A DNA stretch of 64,000 nt from Brachionus rotundiformis. Lineage: Eukaryota > Rotifera > Eurotatoria > Ploima > Brachionidae. This document shows, piece after piece, positions 1 through 12,420 of this stretch; position 1 is the stretch's first letter; every line of letters begins with the position of its first letter. A program made the position numbers and the translations under genes. The notes below the pieces were generated by a model. It did not search any database. It was not told where the DNA came from and worked only from the letters and a program-made list of their open reading frames with translations. Location of the stretch: positions 6,356,556 to 6,420,555 of the forward strand of contig JAESIW010000020.1 in NCBI GenBank assembly GCA_016802295.1, written 5' to 3'.

Positions 1-189
1 AAATTTGAAACATTTTTTTCAATTGTTCTTCGGACATAATGTTTTTTACATATTTAATGCGGCATTTATACCAAAATTAAAATCCAGAATTCTGAAAATA
101 AATGCCGCATTAGGGGGCAAGGCATTACGGTAAATAAACTTTGGCCTATTTAAATCAGGATGAATAAAACTCTAAATAAAATGTTGTAA

Positions 190-840
190 GAGGAGTAGTA
201 GTTATAAGAGTGCAGTATAGAAATGCATATTCTTTCTTCGTTCAATATCAAACACTACTCTGTCGATACCCGCTTTACAGCCATTAACTGTCTCTGAGTT
301 AACAACACTCTGCGGTAAAGCATTCCACTTTGAAACCACTTTGTTGGCCAGAAAGTTATATCTTGACGGTTGCCTATTTTGAACATTTGAATAAGATAAC
401 CTCTTGTTCTACGATCTCTGTACTCTCTCAAGTGTATCAATATCTTTCTCCAGGTATGGATTCCAAACTGACACTACATTTTTGAGATAGGGCCGTATCT
501 TTCTGTTCAGAAGCCTTCGTCAATTTGTGGACTACATTTTCCTTTGATATATAATAATCCGTTCTTGGTTTATTCCTACCAATATGCATTACTTCACATT
601 TTTCAGTGTTGAGATTCATCGACCATTCACTACACTATTTGACAAGACCATTTATATCATCTTGCAAGTCCTCTTTCTTTAACTTTTCATTTAATCAATT
701 AAATATGCAATATATCTTGCAGTCATCCGCATACAGAGAGGATCTTCCACTGAACATTTTCGAAAGGTCATTGAAGGTCTCTGTTGGCTTTAGATGCCGC
801 ATATGAACATTGTTCCATTTTATGATATGATGAAGTAGCA
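190..840 (-). mobile_element. Decayed CR1/Jockey-like LINE reverse transcriptase, 3' portion
   Basis: The minus strand reads as broken pieces of a non-LTR reverse transcriptase. The catalytic box L-Y-A-D-D is encoded at about 722-736, followed by S-E-W-S-M-N-L-N-T-E-K-C and V-M-H-I-G-R-N near 540-620, and then the C-terminal motif D-R-R-T-R-G-Y-L-I-Q near 400-430. Stops, frameshifts and an internal deletion between the palm and the C-terminal region make it a dead 5'-truncated copy. Family placement rests on these motifs only. Confidence 0.75.
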
Positions 841-1244
841 TTCGAATTTTGGTGAACACAAACAACAAGATATGGTCAAGGTATCAGTTATTTCTGTGGA
901 TGGGAAATAGTAATAAAAAAAGCCAGCGTAACATCGTGTTTACCGCTCTAAGAGTAAAGCCTAAATCTAATCTTTTATTCGACAATTTTTTTAATTAATT
1001 GATTGTTTTTTGAGAGCAAAGACAATTTTTTAGATAAAAGTTAATTAAATTTGATTGTTATAACATAAATTTAAAAAAAGATGAAATTTTGTATCAACTA
1101 TTAAATTTATACATTTTCTATTTTTTTCTATATTCAAATCACAAATCTTGTAAATAAAAAAAATAAAATGTTTATTTTGTTTTTAAATTTATTTCTTAAA
1201 ATCTCATTAAACTTAGTTAAAAAGTTGTGACTTATCTCAGTTCA
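841..1244. other. Intergenic, no gene seen
   Basis: AT-rich sequence between the LINE relic and the stop codon of the four-TM protein gene. It should hold the 3' UTR of that gene. No RNA gene or repeat was recognised. Confidence 0.5.
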
Positions 1245-2169
1245 TCACTGATAAGTTTTAAGATTTAATTGGGGCGTTGAATACGGAACATAAGAAGAAT
1301 TTTGTCCTGCATTTAATGCATTATTAAATGAATTGTCTTGAAAATGTTGTCCATTTAGCCAAACCGGATTATTTATTGAGAGATTAATTGGACCAGATGC
1401 ACCATTTTGATTGTAGCTAACATTAGCTACTGGCTTTCTTAATATTCTCCCAATTAAAATTAAATAAACTATTGCCAAGACAAGAGCTAGTGCGGCCAAA
1501 ACAAGCATTGCTATTGTTACGGGCATCATTTCCCTGTTGGCCGAACTCGAATAAGTCCTTGTTCTTTTTGAATAATACCTTTCATATTCCATTAAACCAA
1601 AGCTACTTGCCAAAATAATTCCAATTAAAATCCCAGTCGCTCCGATCATGTGAGTCAAAGAAGCTGCCCGATATATGTGAATATTTCGAAATTTAACTTT
1701 AAAAAAATTTTGTCAATTTTTAGTTTAATAGATAATTATTTGAGTAAAATTAATTTTAATTTTTTTTTCATTAAAAAATAGATTTTAGTAACAATTAAAA
1801 AATTTAAATAAAAGAATAAAATTTGTTTTTATTATTACTTAAAAGAAGAGCAAAAAAAGGCAGAAATAGGCATAAACCTCCGCCCCATATACCATGGTAA
1901 ATTCTGTAATTAGCGCCATTATTTAATATCAATAGTATGTGCAGAACTATTTGGGCAATTGAATGCAAAGTCATTAGGATACCATAAACTATGACGAATT
2001 TGACTGGATAGCTCTCCTTAAGCCTTCTTTCGATGAACTCTTGTTGCTGTTTGCGAAAAATGTAGAGATAGTTAACCCTCTGCTCATATGATAATGGTGC
2101 TATATTTGGAGTAACATAGGCCGCTGGTGGAATTGAGCCAGGGTTTTCTTGAAAAGATGATTGATACAT
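1245..2169 (-). CDS. Four-transmembrane (MS4A/sarcospan-like) membrane protein, two exons
   Basis: I join exon 1 (2169-1839) to exon 2 (1663-1245). The donor is GTAATA after a phase-1 codon and the acceptor ends in GGGCAG, giving 249 residues. Four hydrophobic segments are visible: about residues 56-80 and 92-110 in exon 1, then about 112-135 and 160-183 in exon 2. A basic, Tyr/Ser-rich loop lies between TM3 and TM4, and the tail is Asn/Gln-rich. The proline-rich cytosolic N-terminus followed by four TMs resembles tetraspan families such as MS4A, but I recognise no diagnostic motif, so function is not assigned. Neither exon alone makes a sensible protein; the agreement in phase supports the join. 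Confidence 0.6.
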
Positions 2170-3355
2170 TTCTAGATTATTTAACCGTATTTAATATGAA
2201 TTTTAAATCTGAAATTTATGTAGACAAATATATTTTATATCAGGTCTAAATGTGAATCTAAGGATTTAACAAAAGTAATGTATGCTGAATTTGAGAAAAG
2301 AGTGCATTATTCCTATGTTTGATTGAAGGTATGTTTTTTCCATTAAAATGGTTAATTTTTACAGTAATAAATTTTAGTCATAATTTTTAACTGAACTTAA
2401 TTATTTTTTAATTTTAATTTTCTAGTGTGGTTAAGCAAATTAAGAAAATATTAATTAGCTAAAAATGTTCTATTAAAAATAAGATATCATGTAAAAATTG
2501 ACGGAGAAGTTTAATTACACAATTAAAATAATAAATATTTAAATTTTGTTTTTTTTTTTTTTGAGGAAAAATAATCTAGACTTGAAAATTACATGATTCA
2601 AAATTTTCACATAAATTATAATCCTAGAAAAACCATAATTTGCTTTAATCTTATTAATTTTAATATGAAAAAAGAAAATTTTAAATTTCTGAATGATCAA
2701 AAAAATTAATTTTAATTTAGATAAATTCTAGAATTATTAATTCTAACATTTTTTCGAACAAAACATTAAAACCTTAAAAGTATTTTTTTATATTTTTAAA
2801 TCATTTTAGATAAAAAAGTTTAAATTTTTTTATTATTTCAGTGTTTTTCTTATAAGTTAATGGATAGAAAGGTGTAACTTTTTTTTATCTTTAAAATCAA
2901 AAAAGCATTTTCTATTAAGTTGTTATCCATTGACAAGCTGTTTGAGCTTTAAGAAAAATTTAACCAAAAAACACCGTTTATTTATTTGAAAAGATCTTAT
3001 AGAAGAGATTGTTTGAGTCACAGTTTTAAGTAAATAATTTATAATTATAATGATCAAATTTTTTAGACGAGTTGAAAAATTTTGTTTTGAATTTTTCAAA
3101 AAAGTCAAGTCATAAACTTGCCTTGAAAAACAAAATAAAAAATTTAAATCAAAATCACATAAATTACCACATGCTCGCCTCTTACACAATTTTGAACATT
3201 TTGGCATTAAATCTGTGGAAATATCTGTGATTAGTTTTAAGTTTTTAACTTTGGTTTCTTTATAAAACCCTCTGAGTAGTTAGACCCAATAAAATATAAA
3301 ACTTTAGTTAATACTTTAATTTTGTTCCATTCCCTCATTTGAAAACTTGGAATTA
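2170..3355. other. AT-rich intergenic, no supported gene
   Basis: Very AT-rich, with many homopolymer runs. A 94-codon open frame on the minus strand (2923-3207) starts with a short Cys/Lys-rich stretch and then becomes low-complexity; I do not support it as a gene. Nothing else was recognised. Confidence 0.45.
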
Positions 3356-3485
3356 CAATCGAAGTTCTTTTATCCGTAAGGCTTTGGACCAGAAATAAAC
3401 CACTTTGCCTAAATTTTTCTGATAAACTTTATTCATGCTTTTATTATAAAGAGAAAAGAACTTCCGGATAAAAGAGCTTCGACTG
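3356..3485. mobile_element. Short MITE with 25-bp pogo/Tigger-like inverted ends
   Basis: The left end 3356-3380 and the reverse complement of 3461-3485 match at 22 of 25 positions by eye. They share the core TCTTTTATCCG, and the right copy begins CAGTCGAAG. The CAGT...TATCCGGA-type end resembles pogo/Tigger terminal repeats. The element is about 130 bp with no coding capacity. The TA target duplication expected for that superfamily is not intact. Confidence 0.6.
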
Positions 3486-3499
3486 TGCCATCACAACAA

Positions 3500-3965
3500 G
3501 TCATCAAAGCTACCAACACTGCAAATTTTATACTCAGCTCACTAATTAACGTCAAGAGATTCAAAAATTTCGGCCAAACTTTATACATGCTTTGTAAGAC
3601 CATATCTTGAATTTGCTAGCGCCACCCGAAACCCATGCACTCAGAAAGATATTAAACTGCTTGAAAAAGTACAATATAGAACAAAAAAAATCATTCATGA
3701 GCTTAGAAACTTAAAATGACAAGATCGGTGTTACAAACTTGTAAACTGGTATCCAAAACCTATATGCTCAGAGCCACGTGGGTGTCATAGAGACCATTTA
3801 AGACGTGAAACAGTTAGGTTATAATGTTATAATGCATGACATAATTTTTCAATAACAGAATTGTAATCTGGCACTGCTTACCAAATAATATCATCAACTG
3901 ACCCACAGTAAACTCAATATAGAACCAATTGGATAAGTATTTTCATGCTGTAGTTATTTACCACT
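3500..3965 (+). mobile_element. LINE reverse transcriptase C-terminal relic
   Basis: Around 3590-3716 one frame reads F-V-R-P-Y-L-E-F-A-S-A-T, then Q-K-D-I-K-L-L-E-K-V-Q-Y-R and I-I-H-E-L-R-N-L-K. This is the typical end of CR1/Jockey-type reverse transcriptases (compare the homologous stretch in the relic at 30548-31290). Stops and a frameshift follow. The copy ends near a short (ACT)n run at 3962-3973. Confidence 0.65.
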
Positions 3966-5722
3966 ACTACTATTAATGGTCCAAATTATAGAAAATACTT
4001 TTGGTTATGTTAAAATACATGTTGACAATGTTTGAATGTGAATTTCATAATTTCAAAACAGATAATCAAGTTATCTATTAACAATGGATTTGGGATTATT
4101 AAAGAAATTAAGTTTGTGATCTAATTTTCTATGCTTTGAAATTAAATATTTTATACTGATTTGATTTTGTTTAGCTTTTTATAAAATAATATAAAATAAG
4201 CATTTAAGCTTTCTAATTTCATATGGGCGTTTTTAATTGTTTTAAATATATAATAAAATTTTTTTTTTCCTAAATTTTTCGTTTAAAAACATGATTACCT
4301 TTATTAATTATTAAATGATGCGAAATCTTTTATCAAAGCAGCACATGATATCAATTTTGCAAATAATTCTAAAAATTTTTGAACTTTTTAAGAATATTAA
4401 TTTAGCAACTATGCCAATAATATACTTTATAATAAAAATTTTTAAGTTGATCGACAGGCTATTGTCCCTTTCTATAAAATGATGACTGAGACTGCATTTA
4501 TTCGATCAATCAAAAATGTCAGGCTATTGAAAATTCTTTTGAAATTGTTGAATATTAAAAATCTAAAATTAGTTTTATTTAGATATGTTGATTTTAAAAT
4601 AAATTGAAGCAAGTTTATAATTTTTTTTTAATTTAACTTGACAATTAATTAATTGTAAAGGTCTAAAATAATTTGTACTTTTAATTCAGGACAATTCCAA
4701 ATGATAAAAATGGTAAATATATGTTTCTTTACAAATAGTTAAGAATAGATAGATAGATGTTATTATTTCGGAATAAAAATTGTTTATTATAAGGCTATTC
4801 ATAGGATAAATATAACTTTGAAATTCTCGTTAATTCATTATGCAACTTTTTGTACCAATACACTTTCCAGTCTTTATTTGTTTGCTCTAAAAAAAATCTT
4901 TTATTATGTCGTATTGCTAATCTTGCTAAACCAGGTTCTTGGTAAAAGTCTAGTTATTGATCCATTTTCATTTATGCCTGTCTTTAATATGTGTAAATCT
5001 GGGCTTAACTAAAGTTTTCTTTGGTCAACTAGAAAACATATTTATGTTCTAGTCTTTACTTTGTCATGGTCTTGAAAAGATACTTTATTGTCAAAATTGA
5101 GCTCTTTATTATATTAGATTTATTTTAAAAAAATTCAAAAGTTATTTTAATTGAATAGTTTATTACGCTTAACTACGTCTTATCCTGCTTTATAATAGAT
5201 CACAATAGACACTTTGACTTGAATCAAAATCTGAAAATTAAACAATCAAATAGTAGAAATAAGTTTTAAAATTTTAATTATACTTCTTATTATTTCTTAA
5301 GTGAAAATTATAAACTTTCTTTTCGTTTTATTTTTTGATATACTTAAGGGATATTTAGCAAGAGTAGACACTACACTGGGAACAAAATTAATTCATTTTG
5401 TTTTGTGATTTATTTAAGTCTACAAAACTTAGGATTTGGAATAAGTAAAAAAAAATAATAACATATTAATCTAATATCTTGATAACCAAATATTGAGAAA
5501 ATTTTAAAAATTAGTCCATTCAAACAACATTATTAAAAAATTCTTAGTATAAATTAATTATTGTTTCGATGAATGGAATTTGAGATTATTATTTATATAT
5601 TTTAATTTTGCTTGGCAACCATTTATTTTCATAAAATTTTAATAAATGTGTTAAATCTGTTCTTTTGAGAAAATATTTTATTGATTTAGGGATAGAAATT
5701 TAGATCGGACTAGTCCTGGTTT
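3966..5722. other. Intergenic upstream of the CCDC13-like gene, no gene seen
   Basis: Mostly A/T tracts. A 64-codon hydrophobic open frame at 4818-5012 has no supporting context. The last part may hold a 5' UTR exon boundary, since TTTAG occurs at about 5685-5689 and 5699-5703 just before the CCDC13 start. No promoter element can be pinned down. Confidence 0.4.
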
Positions 5723-8700
5723 ATGGGCACCGAACTATTCAGAAAAAATTACAACATGACCAACCATCACACAATTTCCGAGCTTGACTATGACGATGAC
5801 AACGACATGGACTACCGGGCTGATGTCTTCAATTTGAACAATTTGGCTGACTCATCTGATGAAGAGCACAAAAAAGCAGCCAAGAGCACGCGAGCTTCCA
5901 GTCATAAGGCAAAAGCAGCCAAGCATTCTGTCCAAGACTCGGCTTCCTGGTCAGAAAAATTCCGCGAACTCCAAGACGAAAATACACGTCTTAGAAAAAT
6001 ATCTGCTGAAAAAGACTACGAAATAAAGCACCTCAAGAAAAGAATAGATGAGGAAAAGAAATTATTTGATGGTCCGGTATCCAATGAAGTGGCTGCGACC
6101 AAAATAATTGAGCTTGGCAAAAAGATTAGGGAGCTGAACTCACAGCTGGAATCGGAAAGGACTAAAAATGCCAAGTTGAACAAAAATGTCAAAGATTTGG
6201 AGAACAAGTTGGATAATTTGGACCCGGTGGACAAGAGTATTGACGAGTCTAAAGAGACCATGTTCAAGAGCGAAAATAAAGAGCTTAAGGAGAAAATAAA
6301 TCAACTGACTCACAGCTTAATGGAAGTGAAGAGTCAAGCTGAAATTTTGAAGCAGGATTTGAAAAAGGCACACAAAGCTTTGGAGAAAGAAGTTGGCGAA
6401 AATGTGGACATTAAGTCTATTCTGTCTGGTCAAACCAATTGGAAAGGCCGCCAACAACAGATTATCTTGCTTCAAAACAAAGTAGAGACTCTCAAGAAAA
6501 AAGTGTCCATGAACGAAATGAGCACCATTGGGAGCCGAATGGAAGATGATGAGTTCAATGAGAGCGGGTTTATGTTCGACACTAGGAATAAAGCTTTTTC
6601 AATGTACAGTGGTTCGGCGGCATCGGCACGAACCAATTTTGACCGCATGCACATGGATGATTTAAGACGAATGGAAAAAGATAAGAGAGAAAAGTTGGAA
6701 AAGCTTAAAAAAGATAATGAGGCACTCGAAGCTGATTACAACAAGATGAAGGAAAAGTTTGACTCGATGAAAGTTCGAAACAGTGTTTTAACTAATGAGA
6801 ACAAGACTTTAAAGGATCAGGTTAAAACTTTAATTGACAAAGGCAAGCATGACAATGAGTTAATTGAAATGTTAATGAAAAAGCAAAACCAATACAAAGA
6901 TCTTATAGAAAATTTAACTGCCCAAAACGAAAAAGTCAACAAGGAAATTCAAGAAAAAAACACCCAGGTCCTTTTTTTTTTAACAAAGAAAATATTTATC
7001 AAAAATTGTGACCAATATCTTACTTAAAAACTAATTTATAAATTTCAAACTTTGTCATATTATTTTAATGTTTAACTCTCAGAGGGAAGAGATTTTTTCT
7101 ATTATTGTGATAGATTAGTTAAATCAAGAGTGATATTTGTATCACTTTTTTTTCATGTAATTTTAGATCTTCAATTTATTAGTTTTTTACCATTTCTGAA
7201 TCATTACCTAGTCAAATTACATAATGTATACACATTTACAACCATTTATATGCCCATTTAATGATTTAATTTTCTCTAAAAATTGTTTGATATATGGTAC
7301 ATGGTACAGCATTAATCATCACATTCACTTTTTAAGTACTTATGAGGTGTAAAATTTCTGGAAGATTTTTTTTTTACAGTAAATTAACAAAACAGAAATC
7401 ATAGAATTAAAATGGACCAAAAAATACATAAGATCACTAGGTTCCATAATTTTTGAAGATTCTGTTCCTTTGGAAAATAACAGGAAAGTTAAACACTTTT
7501 AAAAACATGTTGTATTTTAAGCCCAATATCTCAGGATCGGAATAACTCTATGGAAACTTTGGATAGTTACCTAAAGAGCTAGGGATATATTTCAATAGTC
7601 GATTCGACATGATGAAATTTTTAAAGCTCGTAAAAGTGAAAAACCTAACCGTCCAGAAATCAAATTTAAAGTTTAAAGTTTTATTTTCAAAAAAAAATTA
7701 TATCAAAATTATTCCAATTCTGAGATAATGGGCTTAATATACAAGATGTTTTTAAAAGTGTCACACTTTTCCTGTTACTTTCCAAAGGAACGAAATCTCC
7801 AAAAATTATGAAACTTAGTGATCTTATGTATATTTTGGTTCATTTTTGTCCTTCTAAAAAAATCAATTTTTCGGTGGTTCAGTTTTTTAGATATTTATAC
7901 ATTCTAGCGCATTAAATACCAGGAACCAATTCTTTGCACGATCCTAATTACAGTCTAATCTTCCTCCTTTAAAAGATCCTTTAAACGCCTGTCAGGTAAG
8001 AGTTTATTCAAGACTCTTTGAAGTACCTAACTAGATCCTTGATTCCTGGAAACCAACAAAACTAAAAGAGAAAGCTTTTGATTGTGAACAAGGTGTTCAA
8101 AATTTTGACCAAATAAATTGGGTTTTAAATTAGCAACTGTACTGTTGGGAAAAAGAAAATTTCCACTTTATAAATATATATTAAATTAACTAAATATATT
8201 TTTCTCTAATGTAAAATAAAACCAAATTAATGAACACTGAGTCTTTTTTATATATATTTTTTAGTCTATTTTGGTCTCAGAACATCTGCCTCAAAATTTA
8301 AATTGAAAACTAATCATCTTAATGTCCAGAGAAAAATAATAATATTCATAAAGCTTTAAATGATATTTCAATGACATTTTAGGTTGAGCATTAGAAGAAT
8401 TGGTTTTGAAATTTAATATAATAATTTTGTATAAAATAGGTAATACAAATGCAGTACTTATTAAAATAGATGATTAAGGCTTTTGGGTAAATTTTTGTTA
8501 AGTATAGTCAAAAAGCATAGACAATATTCTATCTAATTGAAAATTAAATAATTAAAATTTAGCAATTTTTCTATCTATTTATTTAAGATTTAACATGACT
8601 CATTGATGGAATCAATTTAAATTTTATAAAAATTTTAGGTTCAAGTTAAAGAAATGCAAGAGAAAAACACAGTCGAACAATTGAAATCAATAATATCCGA

Positions 8701-9436
8701 ACGAGATAGGAAGATAAAACATTTGGAACAAGAATTGAAAAATGGTTCAGAAAACAAAGTTAAATTTAGGATAGAACCACTTAGCCAGCAAATAAGCTTG
8801 AACGATGATTCATTTGTTCTGTCACGCCCACCATCAAATTACCAAGCAGACAAAAAACGTCCTTCGTCATCTGGAAACAATGTAAACAAAGCCGAGTCAT
8901 TGTCTTCGAAGGATTCTTTGAGCATGAAAATGATCGAGCAGCGTAAAGAGCAAAATTTGGACTACAAAATGGAAAATAGCGAGCTCAAAACTCTCCACAA
9001 ATCTAGTGAAGTAGAAAGATTAAGACTGGTAGATTTGGTAAAAACGCTGCAAAAGCGAATTGACGAATGTAATGAAAAAAATTTGGATATGGAAAACAAA
9101 TACAATGAGCAAAGACGAAAACTGGCTCATGCTGAAAAACAACTTGAAAGATTTAAATTGACTGAATCAAAGAGTGGTGGTGGCTCTGGAAAAAAACAAG
9201 GATCTGTTAATAATTTACAGTCAATTGATAACATAAAGTTTGATGAGCTGGAAACAGGCCTACTGATTCAGAAGGATGAAAATGATGCCCTGAAAGCAGC
9301 TCTAAAGTCAACACTGGAAGCAAAAGAAGAAGATTTAAGGCTCTATTGTGAAATGCTGGAATCGACCAAGACCGTTTTTTTGGAAGGCTTGAAACAATAT
9401 AAAAATATTGCCAAAAATGACACTACCAATGTATAA
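5723..9436 (+). CDS. CCDC13: CCDC13-like centriolar-satellite coiled-coil protein, two exons
   Basis: I join exon 1 (5723-6967) and exon 2 (8639-9436) in phase 0, giving 680 residues against roughly 715 in the vertebrate protein. The acceptor is a normal ATTTTAG; the donor is the weak GTCCTT. After an acidic N-terminus (D-Y-D-D-D-N-D) nearly the whole protein is coiled coil. The stretch S-A-E-K-D-Y-E-I-K-H-L-K-K-R and the A-A-T-K-I-I-E-L-G-K-K segment match what I know of CCDC13, as does the C-terminal K-E-E-D-L-R-L-Y region. CCDC13 is a centriolar-satellite protein needed for cilium assembly in vertebrate cells. The assignment rests on recalled motifs, so CCDC13 is likely but unconfirmed. 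The 1671-nt intron carries a foldback repeat. Confidence 0.65.
7411..7846. repeat. Foldback (long inverted repeat) element in CCDC13 intron
   Basis: The left arm (about 7411-7555) and right arm (about 7700-7846) are reverse complements with scattered mismatches. Shared blocks include ACATAAGATCACTA, TTCCTTTGGAAA, AACACTTTTAAAAACAT and TAAGCCCA, separated by a loop of about 145 bp. There is no open frame. It looks like a foldback MITE; the outer boundary and target duplication are not clear. Confidence 0.7.
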
Positions 9437-10488
9437 TATCATCATAAATATAATCTTTTAGCCTATCAAATTAAATAATTTTTATTAATTTTTAAAATAT
9501 TGTTATTGCTATTACCAAGCTATTATTAAGAAAAGATAAACTTTTTTAAAATTTTTGAGTTGAATTAAATCAAAATAAAGAAATTAAATTTAATTGATCT
9601 AAATTTTATTTATTTTTTTTGATAAATAATCGATAAAAATGAAAAAAAATAAAATTAGAAACAATTTTTATTTAAAATAGATATTTTAATATAAGGTAAT
9701 AGTTTTTTTGAAATGTGATTTTGATTTATGTAATTATATCTTACAAACAAGTTAATAAGAATGTGGACGATAACAGAAGTTGTAATAAAAATGATTCTAA
9801 ATTTTATACTAATCATTTAATATATTTTCATGAATATTAAATGTCAAAAGAATCGATTTTAAATTGCTCAATTTGACTAAAAACAGACGGATTAAATTAA
9901 ATAACTGATCAAGAATCAAGAAAGATAATAATATAGAATTTTTTTATATATGTCAGAATTTAAAACAATTGTTTTAAAATTAGATTTATTTATTATTTGG
10001 ATAAAATTGAAATTTATTAAGATAAAGAGATGCTTGTGGCTTGGTCATGTTTTTAGAATACCAACAGACAGAATTCTGTAAGAGGATAGGGTAGAATAGA
10101 TAGGGTAGAGTAGATCCACTGATAGTAGAAGACAGAAGACGATAAAGAGAAAGCCTTGTACTTGAAAATGACTAGAAACCTGATATATATTATAAAGTTT
10201 AATATTGTAAGATAATAACGAAAAAATTTAATTTTTTTAATTAATTTTAAAATGTCTCTTTAATCTTAAAATAAAAATGAATCTAATATTTTAGTTTAAA
10301 TTAAATCTTATCAAAGAAAAATTTAATAATGAAGATCTTAATCATACATTTATTTAGATATAAAAATGACAAAATATAATTATAAATTTTATTTAGAGGT
10401 GAGTATTTAATTTTATTTATTTTAGAAAAAAAAATTCAAAAATCAATAAATCCATTCTAATTTATTTTACCAAATCATAGGTGCCTAA
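9437..10488. other. Intergenic with a small RTE-type LINE remnant
   Basis: Mostly featureless A/T-rich DNA. At about 10030-10080 the plus strand reads C-L-W-L-G-H-V-F-R-I-P-T-D-R-I-L then stop. This is the C-terminal 'W-L-G-H-V-x-R-x-x-x-x-R' signature of RTE-like LINE polyproteins, and nothing else of the element survives. Immediately upstream of the receptor start there is no recognisable promoter. Confidence 0.5.
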
Positions 10489-12420
10489 ATGTTTTTAAAA
10501 TTAATAGTTATCTGCATTCTTACATTTAAAAAATGTGCTTGCTTGGAATGTGAAGACTTTTGTACTCAACCAAATTTTTCATCGGAAAATTGCTTTTGTA
10601 ATCAATGTGATTTATTCGACGACTGTTGCCAAAACATAGAAAAACCACATAAACTGTCCGGGTATGAGTGCAACAGCGAGCTCCATAGTAATTATTTTAT
10701 ATACACAATTGGTCAATGTCCAAGTAATTTTTCACACCACAGTATTGTTCAAAAATGTGAGAATTCCACTGATCTTATTGGAAAAACACCCGTTTTTTCA
10801 AATCAGAGTGGCAATTTTTATAAAAACATTTTCTGTGCCAAATGTAATTTATTTAAAATGGATTTGGATAAGCTTGCCATTTTTACAGTTGCTGTTGGAG
10901 CTTCGTCATTTTTAATAGGCTCCAATTTAAATAAAAATATTTACCAAAATTCAACAATTGAACAAATACTTAATGGCTCATCTTCTTATGAAATTGTTTT
11001 TAAGTCTCCCAATGACATCATTAAACCAAGACATTGTATTAAGTCAATTGATTCATGTCCTACTAACTATCCAAATCATACAGTTGAGAGATTGTGCAAA
11101 AATCACACAGCTTACAGGTACCAAAAAAGTTCCATTTATAAAAATCAATATTGTGCATTTTGCAATGGAATTGAACGTGTTGATTGCGGTATATATTTTA
11201 CCAATAAAGCGTTCATTCAAAGCCTCCAAATTCTGTTCGATCTTAGTGAATCAAATGGCGAAGTTTATTTGTCCATGAATGCTTCTAAATTTCTAAAAAA
11301 TAACCCAGTATTTAGTCAAGAAGTTAAGTTAGAAGACTTTTTTAATGAGAAAAGTCTACCATGTTTGCCAATTAGTCCAAATCTTTATATAAAAGCCGAT
11401 ATGGTTAAAAAATATGCCACTCTGGTTGGTCATGCTATTTCGATTGTGAGTCTTGTGCTGCTCTTGGCATCCTACTTCACCAACAAAAACTTGAGAAATT
11501 TGCCAGGAAAAATTTTGATGAATTTGAGCACATCTCTTATATTCTCTCAGCTTTCATTCATTGTTTCAACCTACTATACCAAGTCTCTGATCGATATTAT
11601 CTATGACTTTATGGACAACAAATGTCTTTTGCCAAAATTAATCAACCATTTCGATGATTTAAAAATTTTATTCTTGCACATAAAATTAATAATTCCCTGC
11701 TTCCTAAGCGGAATGTTGACCCACTATTTTTATCTAGTATTCTTCTTATGGTCGAACATAATGGCCTTTGATCTATTCAAAATGTTCACCAAATCGGTGC
11801 ACTCAACGCCGAAAAATGTCCAAAGTGATTCAAAGTTATTTTTTAAATACTTTCTATTGGCCTGGCTTTTACCTTTGGCAATCATAATTATTCTATTGGT
11901 AAAAAATTACAATAAACTGACCTATGGATTTAACCAGTGCTTTATTTCAGTAAAATTAGACCTGTTGATTTTTTTTGTGGTGCCTGTTGTGGCTATTTTG
12001 AGCATGAATCTGGTCTTTTTGGTAGTGAGCATAAAAGCTATTACAGGAGTTGATATACTCAAAAAAAAGTACATTAAAAATGCAGTTCCAGCGATTAGTT
12101 TTTCTGGATTAAAGCCTTGCCAAGAACATCATTCATTGAAAAAAAGACTAGTTTTATACCTTAAGTTGTTTATTCTGACAGGTATGACATGGATAATTGG
12201 ACTTATAAGTGCACTTATAAATAAACAATACTCATTTTTGTGGTATATTTTTATTTTTTTAAATTCCCTACAAGGTCTGTTCATATTTTGTTCGTACTCT
12301 TTTAATGAAAACTCAAATTCAAATTTTATTCTAAATTTTTTGAAGATATTTAATTGTTTTAGAACAAAGAGAAAATATTCCATCAATCTGGCCTCAGCTG
12401 TCAAACCAACCATTTCGTAA
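10489..12420 (+). CDS. Somatomedin-B-like / class B (Methuselah/adhesion-type) 7TM receptor, single exon
   Basis: 643 residues from an ATG followed by a hydrophobic signal peptide (about residues 1-18). Residues about 20-61 carry a Cys pattern close to somatomedin B (C-E-D-F-C, C-F-C-N-Q-C, D-C-C-Q). The ectodomain then repeats F-Y-K-N-I-F-C-A-K-C-N and Y-K-N-Q-Y-C-A-F-C-N. Seven TM helices span about residues 308-600. The TM3 motif H-Y-F-Y-L-V-F-F-L-W-S-N-I-M-A-F-D and the TM6 motif F-I-L-T-G-M-T-W-I-I-G are typical of secretin/adhesion-type receptors and closest to Methuselah-like ones. No GPS cleavage site is visible. A paralogue lies at 58760-60505. The ligand is unknown. Confidence 0.85.
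   Translation: MFLKLIVICILTFKKCACLECEDFCTQPNFSSENCFCNQCDLFDDCCQNIEKPHKLSGYECNSELHSNYFIYTIGQCPSNFSHHSIVQKCENSTDLIGKTPVFSNQSGNFYKNIFCAKCNLFKMDLDKLAIFTVAVGASSFLIGSNLNKNIYQNSTIEQILNGSSSYEIVFKSPNDIIKPRHCIKSIDSCPTNYPNHTVERLCKNHTAYRYQKSSIYKNQYCAFCNGIERVDCGIYFTNKAFIQSLQILFDLSESNGEVYLSMNASKFLKNNPVFSQEVKLEDFFNEKSLPCLPISPNLYIKADMVKKYATLVGHAISIVSLVLLLASYFTNKNLRNLPGKILMNLSTSLIFSQLSFIVSTYYTKSLIDIIYDFMDNKCLLPKLINHFDDLKILFLHIKLIIPCFLSGMLTHYFYLVFFLWSNIMAFDLFKMFTKSVHSTPKNVQSDSKLFFKYFLLAWLLPLAIIIILLVKNYNKLTYGFNQCFISVKLDLLIFFVVPVVAILSMNLVFLVVSIKAITGVDILKKKYIKNAVPAISFSGLKPCQEHHSLKKRLVLYLKLFILTGMTWIIGLISALINKQYSFLWYIFIFLNSLQGLFIFCSYSFNENSNSNFILNFLKIFNCFRTKRKYSINLASAVKPTIS

Noticed and set aside
2923..3207. 94-codon minus-strand frame starting with a Cys/Lys-rich stretch
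   Set aside because: Composition becomes low-complexity A/T-driven after about 20 codons and no consistent splice model was found.
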